Source: Planktomarina temperata RCA23
GTDB taxonomy: Bacteria; Pseudomonadota; Alphaproteobacteria; Rhodobacterales; Rhodobacteraceae
NCBI RefSeq assembly: GCF_000738435.1
Contig: NZ_CP003984.1
Location: forward strand, 62,001-126,000
Direction of reading: 5' to 3'
DNA: 64,000 nt
Part shown: positions 1 through 7,139 of the stretch, piece by piece
Numbering within the stretch: the first letter of the stretch is position 1
Layout: the number at the start of each line of letters is the position of its first letter
The notes under the pieces: generated by a model
Seen by the model: the letters and a program-made list of their open reading frames with translations, nothing else
What the model was told of the DNA's origin: nothing
Database searches by the model: none
Position numbers and translations under genes: made by a program

Positions 1-549
1 CCAGTTGCAGCTGAAAAAATCAGCCTTAATGAAATATCTTCTTATTTCAATGATATGGTCACGGCAGAAGCCCAGTTTTCGCAGTTCTCTGATACGGGGG
101 AAACCACGACAGGGCGGCTGTATATTCGGCGGCCGGGTCGCATTCGTTTTGAATATGACCCGCCAGACGCAACTTTGGTTGTGGTGGGCGGCGGTCAGGT
201 GGCCGTCTTCGATCCGAAATCCCGCGATGAGCCGCTGCGTTTTCCCCTGCGCCATTCCCCGCTGAATCTGGTTTTGGAGCGGGAGGTAGATTTGGCGCAA
301 CGCGATATGGTGGTCGCGCATTTCGAGGCCGGATCTGAAACTGCCGTGACGCTGCAAGACCCGGAAAACCCCGACTATGGGTTCATTCAGCTGATTTTCA
401 CCGACAACCCGGTGCAGCTGCGCCAATGGGTCGTGCAAGACAATTCCGGTGGTCGAACTCAAATCGTCCTAGACAGCCTGACCGAAGGCGGCCGTGTGTC
501 GAATGTGCTGTTCAACATCCAATATGAGATGCAAAAACGCAGCGAATGA
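1..549 (+). CDS. lolA: Outer-membrane lipoprotein carrier protein LolA (5' end outside window)
   Basis: The reading frame is open from the first base, so the start and signal peptide lie upstream of the window; about 182 residues are visible. The visible part has the LolA pattern: a first segment with a Phe-rich stretch (AQFSQFSDTGETTTGRLY), then RRPGRIRFEYDPP, the hallmark of the LolA beta-barrel fold, and a late segment NVLFNIQ. LolA shuttles lipoproteins across the periplasm from LolCDE to the outer membrane; that role is family knowledge. It is followed by a 170-bp gap holding a repeat fragment. The family call is good; nothing can be said about its promoter. Confidence 0.85.
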   Translation, partial: PVAAEKISLNEISSYFNDMVTAEAQFSQFSDTGETTTGRLYIRRPGRIRFEYDPPDATLVVVGGGQVAVFDPKSRDEPLRFPLRHSPLNLVLEREVDLAQRDMVVAHFEAGSETAVTLQDPENPDYGFIQLIFTDNPVQLRQWVVQDNSGGRTQIVLDSLTEGGRVSNVLFNIQYEMQKRSE

Positions 550-608
550 GCTGTGACCAGGGTGGATTATGACCCGCGTCCATTGATTTGCAAAAACTTT
601 TGAACAAC

Positions 609-648
609 CCATTTCCGTATGGAAATGGCGCTATGCAGAGGTGTTTTT
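609..648 (+). repeat. Partial copy of a dispersed repeat, with a hairpin
   Basis: Positions 621-648 (GGAAATGGCGCTATGCAGAGG followed by a T-rich run) closely match the right end of the complete palindromic repeat at 23049-23170 and the half copy at 39654-39707. Here the left part forms a perfect 8-bp hairpin (CCATTTCC, loop GTAT, GGAAATGG). It lies just after lolA and could also help end its transcript. Confidence 0.5.
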
Positions 649-719
649 GTTCACATCAAGGCTTGGCGATTCAACCTGCCGCCTTTCATGATCCTGTGGT
701 TTGCGGGTAACTGTGGCCC

Positions 720-1310
720 CTATCCCTTGCCACAGCTGATCAATTGCCGCTTATACATCGCCGCCCGGCGGTCGAGGCCATTTGCGATATTTACCAGCCA
801 GCGCTTGGATTTATAAGATCCCCGGCGGTACCCTGTTCGGCCTTCGTGATAGGCGAGGTATTGGTTGCGGGTGTCGGACATGGCAATGCCTAAAGAGCGG
901 CGGCTTTGCGCCATATACCAGCCCATGAAATCTGCGGCATCACGGATATTTGTGCGGCTGGCCCCCCAGCGTCCGGCGCTTTTCTTATATTCTTTCCAAG
1001 TGCCATCCAGCGCCTGGGCATAGCCATAGGCTGAGCTTTGACGGCCGGCGGGAATGATCCAAAGTTTGTATTTCTTTGGCGTCTTGGCGTTGGCTTTGAA
1101 TTTGCTTTCTTGCCAGATGATCGCCATTTGTGTCGAAATCGGTACGCCATATTTGCGCTTGGCGGCACGAAAGGCTGGCAGGAAGCTGCGGCGCTGGTCC
1201 AATATCGAGCAGGCGTTGTCCAAATTCCGAGGCGGATTTTTATTGCCTCCAGAGAAAGAGCACCCCGCAAGAAGGGTGATCAGAACGAGGCTGCGAAGAA
1301 TACTGCTCAT
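720..1310 (-). CDS. Lytic transglycosylase-like (SLT domain) lipoprotein
   Basis: This 196-residue protein starts with a lipoprotein signal (hydrophobic LVLITLLAGC, lipobox Cys at residue 16). The mature part carries the soluble-lytic-transglycosylase pattern: IIWQESKF with the likely catalytic Glu near residue 67, then SAYGYAQALDGTWKEY, matching the family's 'GxxQ' region, and a C-terminal YLAYHEGRTGY. The family cleaves peptidoglycan glycan strands in the periplasm. The gene is convergent with lolA and monocistronic. Small lipoproteins of this type are common in Rhodobacterales. The exact biological role (turnover or assembly) cannot be told from sequence. Confidence 0.8.
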   Translation of the reverse strand: MSSILRSLVLITLLAGCSFSGGNKNPPRNLDNACSILDQRRSFLPAFRAAKRKYGVPISTQMAIIWQESKFKANAKTPKKYKLWIIPAGRQSSAYGYAQALDGTWKEYKKSAGRWGASRTNIRDAADFMGWYMAQSRRSLGIAMSDTRNQYLAYHEGRTGYRRGSYKSKRWLVNIANGLDRRAAMYKRQLISCGKG

Positions 1311-1486
1311 GGTTGTGGCCGCTTTTTGTTAAATTGCCTAAGTTTTGCGAATATCAATAGCGTTACTTCGTAAATTTTGCAATGGTGCGGCGGTTTTGGA
1401 CGCCTGTCGCCTATCTGCGGAATTATAGCACGCAGTGGCATCAATTCTGCGTGACCGCATAGACATTTTGATCCAAATCCGCGTAA

Positions 1487-1515
1487 AAGGAGGTTCAATG
1501 AATAGGTGACCTGTG
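1487..1515 (+). promoter_or_regulatory. Strong Shine-Dalgarno and three-codon minigene in the hspQ leader
   Basis: AAGGAGG (1487-1493) is followed four bases later by ATG (1498), which reads Met-Asn-Arg-stop (TGA 1507-1509). The hspQ GTG start at 1513 is in the same frame, two codons after that stop. The best ribosome site therefore serves a minigene, and hspQ would be reached by re-initiation or by a more weakly placed ribosome. Confidence 0.45.
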
Positions 1516-1836
1516 CAAGCTGAAGCGAAATATCATTTGGGCCAAATCGTGCGGCATAAGAAACACCCGTTTCGCGGGGTCGTTTTTGATGTGGATCCAG
1601 AGTTTTCCAATACTGATGAATGGTATGCAGCTATTCCAGAAGAGGCACGGCCGGTGAAGGATCAACCCTATTACCACTTGTTGGCCGAGAATGATCAAAG
1701 CTATTATATTGCCTATGTGTCCGAGCAAAATCTTGTGGCCGATATTTCGGGGGACCCGGTGGATCACCCCGATATTGAGGATATCTTCGGCCCGTTCGAA
1801 AACGGCGCCTATCCTTTGCAGTTTCAGCTAAATTAA
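1513..1836 (+). CDS. hspQ: Heat-shock protein HspQ
   Basis: The 107-residue product matches HspQ along its length: AKYHLGQIVRHKKHPFRG, FDVDPEFSNTDEWY, QPYYHLLAEND and YVSEQNLV are family blocks. In enterobacteria HspQ binds hemimethylated oriC DNA and acts as a Lon specificity factor; whether this holds here is unknown. The start is taken at GTG 1513 because family members begin a few residues before AKYHLG, and an in-frame TGA at 1507 prevents an earlier start. Its last bases overlap the end of the convergent gamma-glutamyltransferase gene. The odd leader is described separately. Confidence 0.9.
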   Translation: MQAEAKYHLGQIVRHKKHPFRGVVFDVDPEFSNTDEWYAAIPEEARPVKDQPYYHLLAENDQSYYIAYVSEQNLVADISGDPVDHPDIEDIFGPFENGAYPLQFQLN

Positions 1837-3410
1837 TAGCCCAAGGCGCAACCGTCTTTGCGGGGGTCAGATGCGCCTTGCAGCACCCCATCCGCTCCGA
1901 TCAATATTGCCTGAGCGCCGCCAATCGGCCCGGTAGGTATTTCGACCTTATGGCCCATTTCTGACAGCTCTTGAGCGACCTGCGGCCCATATCCGCGCTC
2001 AACTTTCATCGTGCCTGCGTCGGAAAAACAGCGGGGTGCGTCAATTGCCTTCTGTGGGTCCAAGCCAAAATCTACCATGTTTGATAGAAAACGCGCATGG
2101 CCGTTGGATTGGTAGGAGCCGCCCATAACCCCAAAGGGCATGGTGATCCTCCCTCCTTCGGCCAGCATACCGGGGATGATGGTGTGCATAGGGCGCTTGC
2201 CGCCGGCCAGCTCATTAGGGTGGCCCGCCTCAAGCGAGAAGCCCGCCCCGCGATTTTGAAATAAGATTCCAAAATGGTCTGACGCGAGTCCAGATCCAAA
2301 GGCATGGAAGATTGAGTAGATCAATGAAACGGCCATGCGGTTTTTGTCGACAACGGTGATGTAAATCGTGTCTTTATGAATCGCTTCTGACAGCCCATGA
2401 GGATCTGCCATGGCGCGGTTGGGGTGGATTAATCCAACCAGCTGCGCGGCGGTTTCGGGTGCCATCATATGATCGACACGGCTGGCATAATCCCCATCGG
2501 CTATAAAGCGATTGCGCGCATCATAGGCCAGTTTGGAAATTTCAGCTTCGATATGGGCCCGTTCTGTCCCAAAGGGCGCCATGGCGGCGATGTCAAAATG
2601 CTTCATCATATTGAGCATCAAAAGCGCCGTTGCGCCTTGACCATTGGCCGGATGCTCCAGCATCTCAATACCCTTGTAGGAGGCGCGCAATGGTGTGCCG
2701 TAGGTGGATTTGGTCGCGGCAAAATCTTCAAGACTGTGACAGCCCCCCGCAGCGCGCAGGCTCGTTTGCATATCTTCGGCAACAGCGCCGGTATAAAACC
2801 CATCGCGGCCTTCGGAGGCCACGCGCTCGAGAACTTCCGCCTGCCCGGGCGCGGCGAAGAGCTGCCCAATTTTCGGCGCAGCGCCAGCGGTTAGATATTT
2901 ATCGCGCGCGGATCCTTGCAGCGCTTGCGTGTTTTGCGCCCAATCAAAGGCGACTTTTGGGGCAACTGGCACGCCCGCGCGGGCATAGTGAATGGCGGGT
3001 GCTAGGGTGTCTTTTAATGGCAATGCGCCGAAATCTTTTGCCAGGGTGCAAAATCCGTCTATCGCGCCGGGTATTGTCACGGCATCGACGCTGTGCAGCG
3101 GCACCGTGCCATGGCCCGCATCTCGCAGGGCGGCTGCATTGGCAGCCACCGGCGCGCGTCCCGATCCGTTGAGGGCGACAACGTTTGCGGTTGGATCCTT
3201 TTGGATCAGGGCAAACATATCTCCGCCAATGCCAGTCATTTGTGGCTCACAGATGCCTAATAAGACCGCCGCTGCAATTGCTGCATCCGCCGCGTTACCG
3301 CCCGCTTTCAAGATATCAATCGCTGTAGCGGCGGCCAAAGGGTGAGAGGTCGCGACCATGCCGTTGGTTGCAAAGACGGCCGATCGGCCGGGAAGGTGAA
3401 AATCGCGCAT
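1833..3410 (-). CDS. ggt: Gamma-glutamyltransferase family protein
   Basis: A 525-residue Ntn-hydrolase of the gamma-glutamyltranspeptidase family, with GGNAADAAIAA, EPQMTGIGGDMF, NGSGRAP and HTIIPGMLAE. The nucleophile Thr should be the first residue of TIYITVVD, where E. coli enzymes have TTHYSVVD, so the following two residues differ from classic GGT. The family splits gamma-glutamyl bonds of glutathione or related compounds. I chose ATG 3410 (MRDFHLPGRS) rather than upstream in-frame starts because homology begins near here; no signal peptide is evident, so it is probably cytoplasmic. It is divergent from the thiolase gene across 160 bp. Confidence 0.85.
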   Translation of the reverse strand: MRDFHLPGRSAVFATNGMVATSHPLAAATAIDILKAGGNAADAAIAAAVLLGICEPQMTGIGGDMFALIQKDPTANVVALNGSGRAPVAANAAALRDAGHGTVPLHSVDAVTIPGAIDGFCTLAKDFGALPLKDTLAPAIHYARAGVPVAPKVAFDWAQNTQALQGSARDKYLTAGAAPKIGQLFAAPGQAEVLERVASEGRDGFYTGAVAEDMQTSLRAAGGCHSLEDFAATKSTYGTPLRASYKGIEMLEHPANGQGATALLMLNMMKHFDIAAMAPFGTERAHIEAEISKLAYDARNRFIADGDYASRVDHMMAPETAAQLVGLIHPNRAMADPHGLSEAIHKDTIYITVVDKNRMAVSLIYSIFHAFGSGLASDHFGILFQNRGAGFSLEAGHPNELAGGKRPMHTIIPGMLAEGGRITMPFGVMGGSYQSNGHARFLSNMVDFGLDPQKAIDAPRCFSDAGTMKVERGYGPQVAQELSEMGHKVEIPTGPIGGAQAILIGADGVLQGASDPRKDGCALGY

Positions 3411-3570
3411 GTGCTGTTGAGCCTTATAAATTGAATTTATCCAAACATAGCGGATAATGCGGCGGAGGCGAGGGGGCTGTGCCGGGTTTATGATTTTCTG
3501 ATGCAAAGCCTTGCCCCCAAGGCATTGGGCGCGTCATAAGTGGGCAGCAACTGTTTCAAAGAGGCGCGTT

Positions 3571-4749
3571 ATGGAAGATGTTTATATCGTAGGAGCGGCC
3601 CGCACGCCGATGGGTGGGATGCAGGGGGCTTTGGCCGATGCATCCGCGAGTCAGCTGGGCGGTGTCGCGATTGCAGCGGCGCTTGCTGCCGGCGACGTTG
3701 CACCGGGTGATGTGGATGAGTTGCTTATGGGCTGCGTCTTACCCGCTGGGCAGGGCCAAGCGCCAGCCCGACAAGCGGGATTTGCTGCGGGATTGGGAGA
3801 AGATGTCCCCGCAACCACGATCAACAAGATGTGTGGCTCGGGCATGAAAACCACCATGATGGGGTATGATCAATTGGCGTTGGGTCACGGTCAGGTGATG
3901 GTCACGGGCGGCATGGAAAGTATGACCCAAGCGCCCTACCTTTTGCCCAAAATGCGCGGTGGTGCGCGGCTGGGACATGGCCAAGTGCAAGACAGCATGT
4001 TTCTCGACGGCCTTGAGGATGCTTATGACACAGGGCGGTTGATGGGCACTTTTGCTGAGGATTGCGCGATGCATTTTCAATTCTCACGCGCCGCACAAGA
4101 TGCTTATGCGCTGCGCTCCCTCGAGCGGGCGTTGGCCGCGCAGGCTAGCGGCGCGGTCGCGGCCGAAATTGCCCCGGTGACAGTGGCGGGGCGCAAAGCG
4201 AAGGTTGAGGTTGCCATGGATGAGCAACCCGGCACTGCGCGGCCAGATAAAATTCCACATTTGAAACCCGCGTTCCGTGAGGGTGGCACGGTGACGGCGG
4301 CCAATTCTTCGTCGATTTCTGATGGGGCGGCGGCCTTGGTTTTGGCCAATGCCACTGGTCTTGCGGCCTATGGCTATACCCCGCGGGCGCGCGTAATGGG
4401 CCACGCCAGCCATGCACAAGCGCCCGGTTGGTTTACCACCGCCCCCGTGCCAGCGGCCCGAAAACTGTTGGATCGTCTCGGCTGGAGCGTTGCGGATGTA
4501 GACTTATGGGAGGTCAACGAGGCCTTTGCTGTGGTGCCCATGGCCTTTATGCATGAGATGGAACTTTCTCCGGATGTTGTAAATGTCTATGGCGGTGCTT
4601 GCGCTTTGGGTCACCCGATCGGCGCCTCGGGCGCGCGAATCTTGGTAACCTTGCTAAACGCTTTGGAACGGCATGATCTCAAGCGCGGTGTTGCGGCGAT
4701 TTGCATCGGTGGAGGCGAGGGCACTGCCATTGCCATTGAACGCATGTAA
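3571..4749 (+). CDS. Acetyl-CoA acetyltransferase / thiolase
   Basis: A 392-residue thiolase with a complete active site: nucleophilic Cys88 in NKMCGSGMK, the NEAF block, His in CALGHPIGASGAR and the C-terminal Cys in CIGGGEGTA. Thiolases of this length condense or cleave acyl-CoA plus acetyl-CoA. Sequence alone does not separate the biosynthetic (acetoacetyl-CoA) from the degradative type. The start at ATG 3571 gives the standard N-terminus MEDVYIVGAARTP. The methionine-sulfoxide reductase gene follows 11 bp downstream, so the two may be co-transcribed although no functional link is obvious. Confidence 0.9.
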   Translation: MEDVYIVGAARTPMGGMQGALADASASQLGGVAIAAALAAGDVAPGDVDELLMGCVLPAGQGQAPARQAGFAAGLGEDVPATTINKMCGSGMKTTMMGYDQLALGHGQVMVTGGMESMTQAPYLLPKMRGGARLGHGQVQDSMFLDGLEDAYDTGRLMGTFAEDCAMHFQFSRAAQDAYALRSLERALAAQASGAVAAEIAPVTVAGRKAKVEVAMDEQPGTARPDKIPHLKPAFREGGTVTAANSSSISDGAAALVLANATGLAAYGYTPRARVMGHASHAQAPGWFTTAPVPAARKLLDRLGWSVADVDLWEVNEAFAVVPMAFMHEMELSPDVVNVYGGACALGHPIGASGARILVTLLNALERHDLKRGVAAICIGGGEGTAIAIERM

Positions 4750-4760
4750 AGGCCGCGGAT

Positions 4761-5216
4761 ATGGCACGGGTAAATTATGAAGACTTGAGCAAAACCATCG
4801 CAAGCCTTTGTGCTGGCGAGGACGATGTGATTGCCCTTATGGCCAGTGTGGTCTGTGAGCTGCATCACAGCGATGATCGCTTCGATTGGACGGGGTTTTA
4901 TCGTGTAACCGGACCGGAAATGCTCAAGATTGGCCCCTATCAAGGTGGGCATGGTTGTCTGCAAATCCCGTTCTCACGCGGAGTTTGTGGGGCAGCGGCG
5001 CGCTTGAAAGCCACGCAATTGGTGCCGGATGTAGAGGCCTTTGAGGGCCATATTGCTTGCGCCAGCTCGACTCGATCTGAGTTGGTTTTGCCCGTGTTCA
5101 ACAGCGCCGGTGATGTGATGGCTGTGCTCGATATCGACAGCGATCAACCTGATGCATTTACCCACGAGGATGCAAAGGCTTTGGAGGCCATTCTGGCTTC
5201 GGTTTTTAGCATGTAA
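4761..5216 (+). CDS. msrC: GAF-domain free methionine-(R)-sulfoxide reductase
   Basis: The 151-residue protein is a single GAF domain with the three redox cysteines of the fRMsr family: Cys66 (HGCLQIP), Cys76 (RGVCG) and Cys100 (GHIACAS). Their spacing (10 and 24) equals that of E. coli Cys84/94/118. The family reduces free methionine-(R)-sulfoxide with thioredoxin-type electrons in the cytoplasm. FDWTGFY near residue 42 is also typical. It sits directly behind the thiolase gene. Confidence 0.9.
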   Translation: MARVNYEDLSKTIASLCAGEDDVIALMASVVCELHHSDDRFDWTGFYRVTGPEMLKIGPYQGGHGCLQIPFSRGVCGAAARLKATQLVPDVEAFEGHIACASSTRSELVLPVFNSAGDVMAVLDIDSDQPDAFTHEDAKALEAILASVFSM

Positions 5217-5301
5217 ACACCCGTGAAAATTTATTGCTTTTTTTCATGGCTTCTGCCAACCATAAATTTGAGAATGAAAAAATGCTGGAAAATTTCACGC
5301 A

Positions 5302-5871
5302 ATGCTGCACGGTCAGACAGATCTAAACACCCTTGGAGCCGACATTCGGGCGCTGCGTAAGGCGCGGGGATTGACCCTTGCTGAGTTGGCGCAAACCCTT
5401 GGGCGTTCGGTGGGATGGTTGAGCCAGGTTGAGCGGGATATGTCCGAGCCTGGGATTAATGATTTGCGCGACTTGGCCCGGGCCTTGGATGTGTCGATTT
5501 CATCTCTGTTTGGGTCTGGTCCCGCGCCGGCCGATGAGGCTGGCTATGTCGTGCGCAAAAACAGCAGACGCCCAATTGGAAGCCGCGAAGCCGGTTTGGT
5601 CGAAGAACTGCTGTCTCCCGATCTGACAGATGACTTCGAGATGCTCCATTCCACATTTGAACCGGGTGCAAAGCTAAATCCTGCGGTTTCCCGCCCCACC
5701 CAGGAGGTGGGATATATTCTTTCTGGGCAATTGAAGCTTTGGATCGGCGATGCAGATTATCTTTTGGCGCCCGGTGACAGTTTTCGGATCAAGGGCGAAT
5801 TTTTCCGCTGGGAAAACCCCACAGACAAGCCCTGCCAGGTGATCTGGGTAATCGCGCCGCCGGTGTATTGA
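5302..5871 (+). CDS. XRE-family transcriptional regulator with C-terminal cupin
   Basis: The 189-residue product has an N-terminal helix-turn-helix of the HTH_3/XRE type (residues about 12-65: LRKARGLTLAELAQTLGRS, then LSQVERD) and a C-terminal cupin fold (about 115-185: FEPGAKLNP, EVGYILSGQLKLW, LAPGDSF). Proteins of this layout sense a small ligand through the cupin and often regulate amine, amino-acid or exporter genes beside them. The stop overlaps the start of the first LysE exporter gene (ATGA), which points to joint transcription and to this operon as its likely target. Confidence 0.85.
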   Translation: MLHGQTDLNTLGADIRALRKARGLTLAELAQTLGRSVGWLSQVERDMSEPGINDLRDLARALDVSISSLFGSGPAPADEAGYVVRKNSRRPIGSREAGLVEELLSPDLTDDFEMLHSTFEPGAKLNPAVSRPTQEVGYILSGQLKLWIGDADYLLAPGDSFRIKGEFFRWENPTDKPCQVIWVIAPPVY

Positions 5872-6488
5872 TGACATTTCAGGGCTGGATCATATTTGCG
5901 GGATTTTGGGTGGTTTTCGTGACAACACCCGGTCCCAATGCCGTCAATTGCATCAGCAATGGCATGAGCTTTGGCCTGCGCCGGGGTCTTTGGGCTGTGT
6001 TGGCGATTTTAACGCAAGCGACTGCTTTCCTGATCTTATCGGCCTATGGCATCACCGCATTGCTCTTGGCATCACCCACAGCATTTTTTGCGGCCAAGCT
6101 GATCGGTGCGGCGGTTTTGATCTTTCTGGGCATGCGCGGTTGGATCATGGCAGCCACTCCGCCCAAGCTCAATCCAGCGGCCGGCTCCATCTATGGGCGT
6201 GCTTTGGCGATTGCGACGATCAATGCAAAGTCGGTGGCAGGATATTTGGCTGCGTTCAGTCAATTTGTTCAGCCTGATGTGCCCATTTGGGATCAAATGG
6301 CGGTGATTATGCCCACAGCTTTGGGTCTGACTGCACTGTCCTATACGGGCTATACGGCTTTGGGTGCCGCTTTCGGCAAATCGGCCATGGCCAAAGTCTT
6401 CAATGTCTCTTTGCGGCGCGGGCTGGCGCTTTGCTTTATCGTCTATGGGCTTTTGCTTGGTGGCAGCTCCATGCGGAGCACGGCATGA
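5868..6488 (+). CDS. LysE-family amino-acid exporter (first of two)
   Basis: A 206-residue inner-membrane protein with about six hydrophobic segments and the N-terminal LysE/RhtB signature: FVTTPGPNAVNC near residue 18 and GLRRGLWAVLAI near 38. The family exports amino acids or related compounds by proton-driven antiport. It overlaps the XRE-cupin gene by four bases and is followed 13 bp later by a second exporter of the same family, so the regulator probably controls both. The substrate cannot be read from sequence. Confidence 0.85.
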   Translation: MMTFQGWIIFAGFWVVFVTTPGPNAVNCISNGMSFGLRRGLWAVLAILTQATAFLILSAYGITALLLASPTAFFAAKLIGAAVLIFLGMRGWIMAATPPKLNPAAGSIYGRALAIATINAKSVAGYLAAFSQFVQPDVPIWDQMAVIMPTALGLTALSYTGYTALGAAFGKSAMAKVFNVSLRRGLALCFIVYGLLLGGSSMRSTA

Positions 6489-6501
6489 GGGAGACGTTGC
6501 G

Positions 6502-7128
6502 ATGATCTGGGAAATCCTTTGGGGATTTGAGCCTGCTCTGATCACCGGGTTTGTGATCGCTGGTTTGATCTTAAACCTCACACCCGGGGCAGATTTCCTG
6601 TTTATTACGTCCAGTGGTCTGTCGGGCGGTCCGCGCATGGGCGTGGCAGCGGCACTGGGTGTGAACCTTGGTATTGTGGTGCATATTTTGGCGGCGGCCG
6701 CTGGGCTGTCGGCTTTGTTATTGGCGCATCCGGCGGCCTATGATGCCATCCGACTCTGCGGTGCGGCTTATTTGGCTTGGATGGCCGTGCAGGCTTGGCG
6801 CAGCAGCAGCACCCTGGCCCGCCCGCGCAGCGGCCGCGGTGTTTGGCAGGCGGCGCGGCGTGGGTTTTTCATCAATGTATCGAATCCGAAAACCGCACTT
6901 TTTATCTTTGCCTTTATTCCGCAATTCACCGACCCCGCCATTGGCCCGATATGGGTGCAAATCTTGATCCTTGGTACAATATTTCTGGTGAACGGGGCGT
7001 TGTTCACGCTCTGCCTTGGTGCAGGGTCCGGCTATTTCGCAGCTGCGCTGGGTGCGCGCGCTGGCGTTTTGAACAAAATATCTGCAATTTTACTCGGCGG
7101 GCTGGCGGCCCGTTTGATCATCGACTGA
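6502..7128 (+). CDS. LysE-family amino-acid exporter (second of two)
   Basis: A 208-residue membrane protein with the LysE pattern: NLTPGADFLFI near residue 21, GPRMGVAAALGVNLG, and GFFINVSNPKTALFIFAFIPQF in the middle, which is very typical. The ATG at 6502 is chosen because it gives a standard N-terminus (MIWEILWGF). It ends 11 bp before the first oxidoreductase gene. Two dissimilar LysE genes in a row may export different products of the amine catabolism encoded downstream, or form a pair; this is inference. Confidence 0.88.
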   Translation: MIWEILWGFEPALITGFVIAGLILNLTPGADFLFITSSGLSGGPRMGVAAALGVNLGIVVHILAAAAGLSALLLAHPAAYDAIRLCGAAYLAWMAVQAWRSSSTLARPRSGRGVWQAARRGFFINVSNPKTALFIFAFIPQFTDPAIGPIWVQILILGTIFLVNGALFTLCLGAGSGYFAAALGARAGVLNKISAILLGGLAARLIID

Positions 7129-7139
7129 GGGAGACCAAA

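Noticed and set aside
619-816. Open frame downstream of lolA
   Set aside because: It runs over the repeat fragment and antisense to the SLT lipoprotein end; no ribosome site and no protein-like sequence.
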